Origin: DSNY01 sp037442465
GTDB taxonomy: Bacteria > Pseudomonadota > Gammaproteobacteria > Burkholderiales > Burkholderiaceae_F
Direction of reading: 5' to 3'
Assembly (NCBI GenBank): GCA_037442465.1
Contig: JBBIQI010000076.1
Coordinates: 1-15,054 of the forward strand
Length of the DNA stretch: 15,054 nucleotides
Part shown: positions 7,230 to 13,997 of the stretch, piece after piece
Layout of the letters: each line of letters begins with the position of its first letter
Numbering within the stretch: the stretch's first letter is position 1
Translations under genes and position numbers: made by a program
The notes under the pieces: generated by a model
Told to the model about the DNA's origin: nothing
The model's database searches: none
What the model saw: only the letters and a program-made list of their open reading frames with translations

Positions 7230-7301
7230 CACGGAGTCATGGAGAACACGGAGAAATGCGAAAGAAGTCTTGCTCGGTGCTGTCGGTGTCTCGATGGTTC
7301 G
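7230..7301 (+). repeat. 72-bp dispersed repeat family Q, plus-strand copy
   Basis: It begins CACGGAGTCATGGAGAACAC and ends TCTCGATGGTTCG, 8 bp before the flgG stop. It matches the minus-strand copy over the flgI start at 56 of 72 positions. The same frame read here gives KKSCSVLSVSRWF, against MRSFRVSSVSRWF in FlgI. The sequence at 7002-7080 and 7153-7229 shows nothing else I can name. Confidence 0.75.
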
Positions 7302-7309
7302 ACTTAGTC

Positions 7310-8092
7310 CTACAACTGGCTCAACCGCGCGAGCATCTGGTCGCTCGTCTGGATCGCCTTCGAGTTGATCTCGTATGCGCGCTGCGTCTGGATCATCGAA
7401 ACCAGTTCCTCGACGACGTTGACGTTGCTCGTCTCCAGATAGCCCTGCTGCAGCAGCCCGAGGCCGTTGGTCCCCGGCGTGTTGGCGGCGGCGGTGCCGC
7501 TGGCGGCCGTTTCGACGAACAGGTTCTGCCCGCGCGACTCCAGGCCCGCGGGGTTCTGAAAGGTCGCGAGCTGGATCGAGCCGATGTTCTGCGGTGCGGC
7601 CTGCCCCGGCAGCGTGACCGTCACCGTGCCGTCCTGCCCGATCGTGACGCTCTGCGCGTTGGGCGGAACCGTGATCGCCGGCGACAGCGCGAAGCCCGCC
7701 GAGGTCACCAGCCCGCCGTTGGCGTCGACGTGGAACGAGCCGTCGCGCGTGTACGCCGTCGTGCCGTCCGGCAGTTGGATCTGGAAGAAGCCCTGGCCGT
7801 TGATCGCCAGATCGAACTGGTTGCCGGTCTGCTGCAGATTGCCCTGCGTGAACATGCGCGGCGTGGCGACCGCGCGCACGCCCGTGCCCACCTGCAATCC
7901 GGTCGGCAGTTGCGTCTGTTGCGAAGAGTTCGCACCCGCCTGCCGCACGTTCTGGTACAGCAGGTCCTCGAACGCGACGCGCGCGCGCTTGAAGCCGGTC
8001 GTGCCGACGTTGGCGAGGTTGTTCGAGATCACGTCGAGCTGCGTCTGCTGCGCGTCGAGTCCCGTCTTGCTGATCCACAGGCTCTTGATCAT
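7310..8092 (-). CDS. flgG: flagellar distal rod protein FlgG
   Basis: FlgG builds the distal rod that passes through the P and L rings. The 260-aa product begins MIKSLWISKTGLDAQQTQLD and carries the axial-protein motif ISNNLANVGTTGFKRARVAF (about 22-41). It ends with the conserved helix LETSNVNVVEELVSMIQTQR then AYEINSKAIQTSDQMLARLS. The central GNQFDLAINGQGFFQI stretch is the usual FlgG/FlgE/FlgF core. Length is exactly typical. The ATG at 8092 has GGAG 6 bases upstream. The 347-bp gap from flgF is unusual for this gene pair and is explained by an inserted 273-bp element. Confidence 0.97.
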   Translation of the reverse strand: MIKSLWISKTGLDAQQTQLDVISNNLANVGTTGFKRARVAFEDLLYQNVRQAGANSSQQTQLPTGLQVGTGVRAVATPRMFTQGNLQQTGNQFDLAINGQGFFQIQLPDGTTAYTRDGSFHVDANGGLVTSAGFALSPAITVPPNAQSVTIGQDGTVTVTLPGQAAPQNIGSIQLATFQNPAGLESRGQNLFVETAASGTAAANTPGTNGLGLLQQGYLETSNVNVVEELVSMIQTQRAYEINSKAIQTSDQMLARLSQL

Positions 8093-8157
8093 CTTTGGCT
8101 CCGGTGTCCTTGCCGTGCTCCGTGGTCCGTGACCGTTGCGGCGCATCCCGCCGTCAC

Positions 8158-8430
8158 AGAACCTATCTCATGGCCCTCGGCGGCCGCGGCGGGGCCGCCT
8201 GGGGATGCAGCGCTAGGCGCGGCGAGGGGACCATTGGCTTGGCCAAGGACCCGAGCCGCAACGACGCGCTGCGCCCCAGGCGACCCCGCCCCGCAGGGTT
8301 GCGACGATAAGCGGGCGTCTGCGGTGTTGGCGCGCTCGGCCGTAGGCCCAGCTACCGTCCTTCGCGCGCCGCCTAGCATCCGCCCGCTTCTCGTCGCAAC
8401 GCGGTCGCCGAGGGCCATGAGATAGGTTCT
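8158..8430. mobile_element. MITE-like element, 273 bp, with 31-bp terminal inverted repeats and two nested hairpins
   Basis: The ends 8158-8188 and 8400-8430 are inverted repeats (AGAACCTATCTCATGGCCCT... at the left) with 30 of 31 bases matching. Inside are two more inverted repeats, 8188-8212 with 8268-8291, and 8298-8317 with 8381-8400 (19 of 20), plus a 10-bp palindrome CTTGGCCAAG in the first loop. The whole can fold as an outer stem closing two internal hairpins. No transposase is encoded; frames through it are repeat-driven. It starts 9 bp past the flgF stop. I see no convincing target-site duplication. A structured RNA or a dispersed repeat of another kind is the alternative to a MITE. 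Confidence 0.75.
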
Positions 8431-8439
8431 ATTCACGGA

Positions 8440-9174
8440 TCACGTCGCACTCAGCACGGTGTTCGCTTTCTGTTCGTTCTGCTCCGCACTCGCGAGCAGC
8501 TTCATCTGCAGCTCGAACTGGCGCGCCGCTGCGATCATGCCGATCATCGCTTCGACGACGTTGACGTTGCTGCCCTCCAGCGTGCCTTCGGCGACGCGCA
8601 CATTGGGGTCGGCCTCGGCGGGCTCACCGCTCTTGAGCCGGAACAACCCGTCCGCACCCTTGACCAGTTCTTCCGGCGGCGGATTGACGAGCTTCAACCG
8701 CCCGACCGTCGTCACCGCAACCTGTCCCGCGGTCTTCACCGACACGGTGCCGTCGGGCGCAATTTGCACGTGCGCGCCGGCGGGAATCGCGATCGGCCCA
8801 CCGTCGCCCTGCACGGCAAGTCCGTTGGGAAGCTGCAGCGTGCCGTCGGCGCCGATCTGCAGGCTGCCGGCGCGCGTGTAGGCCTCGTTGCCGTCGGGCG
8901 CCTGCACCGCGAACCAGCCCGGGCCCTGGATCGCGACGTCGAGGTTGCGTCCCGTCGCCGTCATCGGACCCGTCGAAAAGTCCGAACCGATCGTCGTCTC
9001 GACGGTGAACACGCGCGTGCCGGCCTCCTGGCCGAGCGCCGGCACCGCGCGCAGACCGACCACGTCGGCGCGATAGCCGGTCGTGTTCGCGTTGGCGAGG
9101 TTCTGTGCCAGCGTCTCCTGCCGGTGCATCAGGTGCTTGGCACCCGTCATGCTGGTGTAGATGACTCGATCCAT
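8440..9174 (-). CDS. flgF: flagellar proximal rod protein FlgF
   Basis: FlgF is one of the proximal rod subunits in the periplasm. The 244-aa product starts MDRVIYTSMTGAKHLMHRQE and has the motif LAQNLANANTTGYRADVVGL (about 23-42). The central GRNLDVAIQGPGWFAVQAPD is the axial-protein core. The C-terminal helix LEGSNVNVVEAMIGMIAAAR leads into FELQMKLLASAEQNEQKANT. Length and paralogy to FlgG are as expected; the shorter length and the MDRVIYTSM start distinguish it from FlgG. It follows flgE by 55 bp. No strong Shine-Dalgarno is visible before the ATG at 9174. The stop lies 9 bp from the inserted MITE-like element. Confidence 0.96.
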   Translation of the reverse strand: MDRVIYTSMTGAKHLMHRQETLAQNLANANTTGYRADVVGLRAVPALGQEAGTRVFTVETTIGSDFSTGPMTATGRNLDVAIQGPGWFAVQAPDGNEAYTRAGSLQIGADGTLQLPNGLAVQGDGGPIAIPAGAHVQIAPDGTVSVKTAGQVAVTTVGRLKLVNPPPEELVKGADGLFRLKSGEPAEADPNVRVAEGTLEGSNVNVVEAMIGMIAAARQFELQMKLLASAEQNEQKANTVLSAT

Positions 9175-9229
9175 GGCGTGGCTCGGTGGGCCGACGGCGG
9201 ATGGCGTTCAGCGCGAGCGATCCAACCCG

Positions 9230-10450
9230 TCAGCGCAGGTTGACGATCGTCTGCATGACCTGGTCCTGCGTGCGGATCGTCTGCGCGTTGGCCTGATACA
9301 CGCGCTGCGCGGTGATCATCTTCACCAGTTCCTCGGTCAGGTCGACGTTGGCCTCTTCGAGCGCGCCCGACTGCAGCGTGCCGAGGTTGCCCGAGCCGGG
9401 CGTGGCCACGAGCGGCTGGCCGGACTCGGACGTCTCGGCCCATTCGTTGCCGCCCAGCGCCACGAGCCCCTGCGGGTTGATGAAGTTCGCCAGCACGATC
9501 TGGCCCTGCGCGCGCGTCTGCCCGTTCGTGTAGCGGCCGAGGATCACGCCGTCGGAGCCGATCGCAAAACCCGCGAGTCGCCCGGTCGTGAAGCCGTCCT
9601 GCTGCAACTGGCTCACCGAGAAATTCACGCCGAACTGCGTCATGTCGCTGACCGGGAAGGTGATCGGGAACGCCAGCGGTGTCACCGCGCCGTTGGTGAG
9701 CGGGATCGACGCGTTCATCGTGACGTTGCCCGCGAGCAGACCGTTGGCGCCGAAGGCCATCGTGCCGAGCGCGGTCCCGCCGTTGATGACCGCGCCGTCG
9801 GCCGCGCCGTAGACGTCCCACGTATTGGCCGCGCTCTTGCGGAAGTACAGCGTCAGCGTGTGCGCGTTGCCCTGCGAGTCGTACACGGTCATCGCGGTCG
9901 ACGAGTTGTAGCTGGTCGGGTCCGCGATCGAAAACGCCGCCGCCGGCACGGTCTCGCGCGAGTCGAGGTTGATCGCCACGCGCGCGTCGGCGGTGGCGCG
10001 CGGCGCGATGTTGGCGAGCGAGACCTGCAGGTCGATCGGCGTGGACGCGACGATCTGCCCGTTGGCGTCGGCCGGATAGCCGGTCAGCCGCGCGCCGCTG
10101 TTGGTCACGATGTAGCCGTCGCGGTCGAGCGAGAACTGGCCGTTGCGCGCGTAGCTGATCGTGCCGTTGGTCGACAGCCGGTAGAAGCCCGCGCCGTTGA
10201 TCGCGACATCCATCGGATTGGACGTCGTCACGATGTTGCCCTGCGAGAACTGCTGGCGCACCGCGGCGACCTGCGCACCGATGCCGATCTGCACGCCGGC
10301 GCCGCCGGCGAGCGAGTTGGCGAACACGTCGGCAAACTCGGCGCGCGCGGCCTTGAAACCGATCGTCGACGCGTTGGCGACGTTGTTGCCGATCGCGTCC
10401 AGGTTCTTCGCCGCGATGTTCAGTCCCGAAAGGCCTTGCTGGAAGCTCAT
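9230..10450 (-). CDS. flgE: flagellar hook protein FlgE
   Basis: FlgE polymerises into the flexible hook under the FlgD cap. The 406-aa product begins MSFQQGLSGLNIAAKNLDAI with the motif GNNVANASTIGFKAARAEFA (about 21-40). It has the core SNPMDVAINGAGFYRLSTNG and a C-terminal helix LEEANVDLTEELVKMITAQR, then VYQANAQTIRTQDQVMQTIV. The middle, about 130-320, carries the variable hook surface domains. AGGAG lies 6 bases before the ATG at 10450 and overlaps the end of flgD, whose stop is 9 bp away, so the two are tightly coupled in one transcript. Confidence 0.97.
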   Translation of the reverse strand: MSFQQGLSGLNIAAKNLDAIGNNVANASTIGFKAARAEFADVFANSLAGGAGVQIGIGAQVAAVRQQFSQGNIVTTSNPMDVAINGAGFYRLSTNGTISYARNGQFSLDRDGYIVTNSGARLTGYPADANGQIVASTPIDLQVSLANIAPRATADARVAINLDSRETVPAAAFSIADPTSYNSSTAMTVYDSQGNAHTLTLYFRKSAANTWDVYGAADGAVINGGTALGTMAFGANGLLAGNVTMNASIPLTNGAVTPLAFPITFPVSDMTQFGVNFSVSQLQQDGFTTGRLAGFAIGSDGVILGRYTNGQTRAQGQIVLANFINPQGLVALGGNEWAETSESGQPLVATPGSGNLGTLQSGALEEANVDLTEELVKMITAQRVYQANAQTIRTQDQVMQTIVNLR

Positions 10451-10459
10451 GAGTCGCTC

Positions 10460-11122
10460 CTACAGAATCTGTTTGATGTCGCCGAACGCCACCGGGCCGA
10501 GGCCGGACAGCACCAGGCTGACGGTGCCGGCGTTCTGCAGCACGCCTTCGACCTGCCGCACGGTGAGCGCGGTCGCTTCGAGCTCCTTGCCGGCGGCGGT
10601 GGCCTTGATGCTGAACGTGTACTGGCCGGCGGCCGCGCGCGCGCCGGCGTTGGTCGTGCCGTCCCACGCGAAGCGCCGGATTCCCGGCGCCGCGGCACCC
10701 AGCGCGATTTCGCGCACGAGCAGCCCGTTGGCGTCGCGCACTTCGACCTTGACGCTGTCGGCAGGCACCTGCAGCTCGAAGCCGGCCTGTACGTCGCCGT
10801 CGGCGCCAAGCGCCGCGCCGTTGCCGGCGACCAGCACGCTGCGTCCGGTCAACTGCGCTGCCTGCAGCGACTGCATCTGCGCGAACTGGGCGAGCATCTG
10901 CGCGACGGTCTCGCTCAGGTTGTTGATGCCGGTCACCGTGTTGATCTGCGCCATCTGGCTGGTGACCTGGGCGTTGTCGAGCGGATTGAGCGGATCCTGG
11001 TTGTTCATCTGCGCGACGAGCAGCTTCAGGAAGCGGTCGTTCAGCTCCTTGCTCGCGTTGCCGCTGCCGGCCGCGGCGTACGGACCGGCGCCCGCGTCGA
11101 TCGCGCTGGTGACGGTGGTCAT
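10460..11122 (-). CDS. flgD: flagellar hook cap / assembly protein FlgD
   Basis: FlgD sits on the tip of the growing hook and guides FlgE assembly; it is discarded when the hook is complete. The 220-aa product shows the conserved N-terminal segment FLKLLVAQMNNQDPLNPLDN at 31-50, followed by QVTSQMAQINTVTGINNL. An Ig-like/Tudor-like C-terminal half includes RRFAWDGTTNAGARAAAGQY. Length is typical. The ATG at 11122 has GGAG 5 bases upstream, and the flgC stop is 11 bp away. Earlier in-frame starts would run into flgC and have no family support. The stop TAG at 10460 abuts the flgE ribosome-binding site. Confidence 0.96.
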   Translation of the reverse strand: MTTVTSAIDAGAGPYAAAGSGNASKELNDRFLKLLVAQMNNQDPLNPLDNAQVTSQMAQINTVTGINNLSETVAQMLAQFAQMQSLQAAQLTGRSVLVAGNGAALGADGDVQAGFELQVPADSVKVEVRDANGLLVREIALGAAAPGIRRFAWDGTTNAGARAAAGQYTFSIKATAAGKELEATALTVRQVEGVLQNAGTVSLVLSGLGPVAFGDIKQIL

Positions 11123-11133
11123 CGCATCTCCAA

Positions 11134-11541
11134 TCACGAGCCGAGCTGCAGCGTTTTCAGCAGCAGGCTCTTGGCGGTGTTCATCACGTCGATGTTGGTC
11201 TGGTAGCTGCGCGACGCGGAGATCATGTTGACCATCTCCTCGACGACATTGACGTTGGGCATCGTCACGTAGCCGTCCTCGTCGGCGAGCGGATGCCGCG
11301 GATCGTGGATGCGGCGCGGCGGAGCGTTGTCCTCGATCACCTGCGCCACGCGCACACCGGCGCTCGCCGCGTCGGCGTCCTGCATCTGCGTCTGAAACAC
11401 GACCTGCCGCGCCTTGTACGGCTGGCCGTCGGGTCCGGCGACCGACTCGGCGTTGGCCAGATTGCTGGCGACGACGTTCAGCCGCTGGCTTTGCGCCGAC
11501 ACCGCCGAACCCGAAACGTCGAACACCTTGAACAGCGACAT
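11134..11541 (-). CDS. flgC: flagellar proximal rod protein FlgC
   Basis: FlgC is a small proximal rod subunit. The 135-aa product has MSLFKVFDVSGSAVSAQSQR at the start, then the motif VVASNLANAESVAGPDGQPY (about 23-42) and the family-specific PYKARQVVF. It ends with PNVNVVEEMVNMISASRSYQ, then TNIDVMNTAKSLLLKTLQL. Length is typical. GGGAGG precedes the ATG at 11541 by 4 bases, a strong site. It is followed by flgD after 11 bp; the gap from flgB is 109 bp and shows no confident feature. Confidence 0.97.
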   Translation of the reverse strand: MSLFKVFDVSGSAVSAQSQRLNVVASNLANAESVAGPDGQPYKARQVVFQTQMQDADAASAGVRVAQVIEDNAPPRRIHDPRHPLADEDGYVTMPNVNVVEEMVNMISASRSYQTNIDVMNTAKSLLLKTLQLGS

Positions 11542-11650
11542 GTCGCCTCCCGCTCAGTGGCTTGTCGCACCGCCGGGACACCGGGCATGCCGCGCAACGC
11601 GCCGGCCCGTGCAATCCGTCGGGTGCTGTCGAATCATCGTCGGCGCGCCG

Positions 11651-12061
11651 CTACTGCCCGTTGATCGCGGTAAGCAGCGTGCGGATCTGGCCGTTCAGGA
11701 ACCGCAGGCTCGCCTCGTAACGCACCGTGTTTTCCGCGAAATTCGCGCGCTCGCGGTCCAGATCGACCGTGTTGCCGTCGAGCGAGGTCTGCAGCGGCGT
11801 TCGGTACAGCAGCGTCGGCACGCCCGCTGCGCCGCGGGCCGCAGTCAGATGCGCCGCGCTCGTACGCACCGGCTGCGCGGCCGCGCGCAGCGACTGCTCG
11901 CCGACCGCAGCGACGAGCGCCGAACGGAAGTCGAAGTCGCGCGCCTTGTAGTTCGGCGTGTCCGCGTTGGCGATGTTCGAGGCGAGCACGCGGCTGCGCT
12001 CGGCGCGCAGCTGCAGCGCTTGGGCGTGAAAGTCGAACGTGGCGGTCAGGCGGTCGATCAT
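11651..12061 (-). CDS. flgB: flagellar proximal rod protein FlgB
   Basis: FlgB is the first proximal rod subunit, next to the MS ring. The 136-aa product begins MIDRLTATFDFHAQALQLRA, followed by SRVLASNIANADTPNYKARD at about 23-42 and DFDFRSAL, the standard FlgB signature. The C-terminal helix includes DRERANFAENTVRYEASLRF and ends LLTAINGQ. Length is typical. The ATG at 12061 fits the family, but no strong Shine-Dalgarno precedes it. It heads the minus-strand flg operon, divergent from flgA. No sigma-28 or sigma-54 site is visible for it in the divergent region, so its promoter remains unidentified. Confidence 0.97.
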   Translation of the reverse strand: MIDRLTATFDFHAQALQLRAERSRVLASNIANADTPNYKARDFDFRSALVAAVGEQSLRAAAQPVRTSAAHLTAARGAAGVPTLLYRTPLQTSLDGNTVDLDRERANFAENTVRYEASLRFLNGQIRTLLTAINGQ

Positions 12062-12070
12062 CTGTTCGAA

Positions 12071-12175
12071 GATTCAGGATGCGGGACTCAGGACCCGGGA
12101 TTCCGCGAATGGCTGCCCGGCGAGGACGCGTGCAATCCGCAGCCGGCCGAATCCTGAATCCTCGATCCTGAATCC
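12071..12175. repeat. inverted GATTCAGGAT repeats between flgB and flgA
   Basis: GATTCAGGAT occurs at 12071-12080. Its reverse complement ATCCTGAATC occurs twice, at 12151-12160 and 12165-12174 (14-bp period), and a variant GACTCAGGAC follows the first copy. The arms form an imperfect inverted repeat of about 30 bp around a 45-bp centre. It fills most of the space between the flgB ATG and the flgA promoter. It could be a dispersed genomic repeat or regulator binding sites; the sequence alone does not decide. Confidence 0.6.
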
Positions 12176-12228
12176 TTGCCCCTAAAGCTTTTCCGATCGC
12201 TGCCGATTATTCGAGCGAGGGGCAAGGA
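12173..12228. promoter_or_regulatory. perfect 11-bp inverted repeat bracketing the flgA sigma-28 promoter
   Basis: TCCTTGCCCCT at 12173-12183 and AGGGGCAAGGA at 12218-12228 are exact reverse complements, 34 bp apart. The left arm touches the -35 box at 12183; the right arm lies about where transcription should start. This is a possible operator pair or a structure at the transcript 5' end. No regulator can be named. Confidence 0.55.
12183..12209 (+). promoter_or_regulatory. sigma-28 (FliA) promoter upstream of flgA
   Basis: TAAA (12183-12186), 15 bases, then GCCGATTA (12202-12209). This matches the flagellar sigma-28 consensus TAAA-N15-GCCGATAA at 11 of 12 positions with exact spacing. It points toward flgA, 96 bp before the ATG. 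The same boxes and spacing recur upstream of flgM. Confidence 0.85.
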
Positions 12229-12305
12229 CGATCAGGCGATAAGTCGGGCTTGCGCGCGCCTTCTTTGTGCTTAGGCGCCGCGTTCGGCTGCCCAGAATTC
12301 GGCGC

Positions 12306-13004
12306 ATGAATCGCCTGCTCCTCACCATCAGCTTTCTGGCGGCGGCGCAGTTGGCGCTCGCGCAGAACGCGCACCCTGAAATGGCGGCCGCGGCGCGCCG
12401 CTTCGTCGAGCAGGAGGCCGCGCGCGCGCTGCCCGCCGGCGGTGCGCAGACGCGGCTCGAGGTCGCGGTCGGCGAACTCGACCCCCGCATACGGCTCGCG
12501 CCGTGCGCACGGACGGAGTTCTTCGTGCCGAGCGGTGCGCGGCTGTGGGGGCGCGCGCGGCTTGGTCTGCGCTGCGTGCAGGGCGCGAGCTGGTCGGCAC
12601 TGATTCCGGTCCAGGTGCGCATCTATGGCCCGGCGCTGGTCGCCGCCCGCCCGCTGGCGGCGCTGCAGCCGATCCTGGAGCAGGACGTTCACGTCGCCGA
12701 GGTCGAGTGGACGCGTGAACCGCACGGCGTGGTCATCGACGCGGCTCAGTTGGACAATCGCGTGCCGACACGGCCGATCGCGCTCGGACAGCCGATTCCG
12801 GTCGCCGTGTTGCGCGTGCCGCAGGTCGTTTCGCAGGGCGACGCGGTCAAGGTCGTCGGCAGCGGGCGCGGCTTTTCGGTCAGCACCGCGGCGGTGGCAT
12901 TGGCCGCGGCCAACGACGGGCAACCCGTACGCGTACGCACCGAGACGGGGCGCGTGCTGACCGGCACCGCGCGCGCCGGCCGCATCGTCGAAGTCGCTTT
13001 TTGA
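12306..13004 (+). CDS. flgA: flagellar P-ring assembly chaperone FlgA
   Basis: FlgA is a periplasmic chaperone that helps FlgI assemble into the P ring. The 232-aa product has a Sec signal peptide MNRLLLTISFLAAAQLALA with a predicted cut before QNAHPE. The mature part has family features: VAVGELDPRIRLAPCARTEF, Cys67 and Cys90 as the likely disulfide pair, a SAF-like central domain (about 110-175), and the C-terminal VSQGDAVKVVGSGRGFSVST and GRVLTGTARAGRIVEVAF. The ATG at 12306 is chosen because it begins the signal peptide; a start 39 bp upstream would add a basic 13-residue tail. No strong Shine-Dalgarno is seen. It is preceded by a sigma-28 promoter and followed after 142 bp by flgM. Confidence 0.95.
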   Translation: MNRLLLTISFLAAAQLALAQNAHPEMAAAARRFVEQEAARALPAGGAQTRLEVAVGELDPRIRLAPCARTEFFVPSGARLWGRARLGLRCVQGASWSALIPVQVRIYGPALVAARPLAALQPILEQDVHVAEVEWTREPHGVVIDAAQLDNRVPTRPIALGQPIPVAVLRVPQVVSQGDAVKVVGSGRGFSVSTAAVALAAANDGQPVRVRTETGRVLTGTARAGRIVEVAF

Positions 13005-13082
13005 CGTCGCTCGCGTAAAGCCGCGATGCAGAAAATCGCTCACAATGCCGTTTTTCACGCAACCGCGCGCAAACGGCCGCAC

Positions 13083-13109
13083 TAAAGTCGGCCACTGCGC
13101 CGCCGATTA
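13083..13109 (+). promoter_or_regulatory. sigma-28 (FliA) promoter upstream of flgM
   Basis: TAAA (13083-13086), 15 bases, then GCCGATTA (13102-13109), 11 of 12 consensus positions with exact spacing, 37 bp before the flgM ATG. It gives the usual negative feedback, in which sigma-28 drives its own anti-sigma factor together with flgN. Confidence 0.88.
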
Positions 13110-13146
13110 ACCATCGGAAACCGTGGATCCGCCGCCTGGAGGGCGT

Positions 13147-13449
13147 ATGAAGATTTCGAGCACATCCGAACCGCTGCGCCCCGACCGCGTTGCGCCGTCG
13201 AATCCGCAGCCGCGCGCGGCGGACGGCCGTGCCGCCGAACCGGTGGCCGAAGGCGAGCGGGTCCAGTTGTCGGACCTCGCTGCGCGCCTGAACCAGCTCG
13301 AAAGCCAGTTCGCGCAGGCCGACTTCGACGTGAAGAAGGTCGAAGAGGTGCGCGCCGCGATCGCCGAGGGACGATTCAAGGTCAACGCGGAAGCGGTCGC
13401 CGACAAGCTGCTGGCCAGCGTGGCCGAACTTCTTGGCAAGAAGAGCTGA
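13147..13449 (+). CDS. flgM: anti-sigma-28 factor FlgM
   Basis: FlgM binds FliA (sigma-28) in the cytoplasm and blocks late flagellar transcription until it is exported through the finished hook-basal body. The 100-aa product starts MKISSTSEPLRPDRVAPSNP, a low-complexity, probably unfolded N-terminus. It then has the conserved helical sigma-binding half: LSDLAARLNQLESQFAQADF (about 41-60), followed by DVKKVEEVRAAIAEGRFKVN and AEAVADKLLASVAELLGKKS. Length is typical. GGAGG lies 4 bases before the ATG. A strong sigma-28 promoter lies just upstream. flgN begins 10 bp past the stop, so they form one unit. Confidence 0.95.
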   Translation: MKISSTSEPLRPDRVAPSNPQPRAADGRAAEPVAEGERVQLSDLAARLNQLESQFAQADFDVKKVEEVRAAIAEGRFKVNAEAVADKLLASVAELLGKKS

Positions 13450-13459
13450 GCGATCCGTC

Positions 13460-13858
13460 ATGAGCGCGCGGCAGCCGCCGTTCGAAAAGGGCCCTGCCGC
13501 GCGGCTGTTTGCGCTGCTGATCGAGGCACTGCACGAAGAAAGCGACGCGCTGGTCGCCAACGACGGCGCGCGGATCGCCGCTGCGGCCGGCCGCAAGCAG
13601 GCGCTGCTCGACGCGCTCGCGCCGCAGGCCAAGGCGCTGCGCGCCGAGTGCAACAACGGCTCGCCCGAAATCGAGCGGCTGGCGCGCGAGGCGGCCCAAC
13701 TCAACGCGTTGAATGCGGAGATCCTGCGCGCGCGCATGACCGTGACCCGCGGTCGCGCGGAAGTGCTTGTGCAGGCCGCCGAGGCCGCACCGCTTTACCG
13801 TGCCGACGGCACGGCCGCGGCGCCTGCGGCGTCGCCGCATCCGGCGTCGCGCGCGTAA
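13460..13858 (+). CDS. flgN: flagellar export chaperone FlgN
   Basis: FlgN is the cytoplasmic chaperone that delivers the junction proteins FlgK and FlgL to the export gate. The 132-aa product is largely helical: ARLFALLIEALHEESDALVA (about 13-32), then AGRKQALLDALAPQAKALRA, then AREAAQLNALNAEILRARMT with VTRGRAEVLVQAAEAAPLYR. This fits the FlgN coiled-coil layout with a proline/alanine-rich tail. Sequence conservation in this family is low, so position beside flgM carries much of the weight. The ATG at 13460 is preferred over a TTG at 13433 that would overlap flgM. No strong Shine-Dalgarno is seen; coupling to flgM translation is likely. Confidence 0.87.
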   Translation: MSARQPPFEKGPAARLFALLIEALHEESDALVANDGARIAAAAGRKQALLDALAPQAKALRAECNNGSPEIERLAREAAQLNALNAEILRARMTVTRGRAEVLVQAAEAAPLYRADGTAAAPAASPHPASRA

Positions 13859-13997
13859 CGCGCTGCGCGCCCGCCTTCACAACGATCAAACCGGTTCACC
13901 GTTCGCGGCGAGCGACCGCGCCGGACTTGTTCTGCATCAACGCGCACGCCGGCGGCGACCGTCATCCTTGAATCGCCTGCTTGCACAGAGGACGAAG

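Noticed and set aside
8298..8400. Integron attC site suggested by GTTGCGAC...GTCGCAAC ends
   Set aside because: The ends do not fit the GTTRRRY/RYYYAAC core sites, and the stems nest inside larger terminal repeats with no integrase or cassette.
8089..8436. Minus-strand open frame across the MITE-like element
   Set aside because: It is produced by the inverted repeats themselves, has no recognisable domain and ends inside the flgG start.
8150..8438. Target-site duplication around the MITE-like element (TCAC on both sides)
   Set aside because: The left TCAC abuts the element but the right one is two bases away; too short and not symmetric.
11564..11643. Another family Q remnant in the flgB-flgC gap (GACACCGGGCATG and TCGAATCATCGTC)
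   Set aside because: The resemblance is limited to two short segments with indels, not enough to claim homology by eye.
12062..12305. Sigma-54 promoter for flgB
   Set aside because: No GG-N10-GC type element with the expected flanking bases was found on the minus strand in the divergent region.
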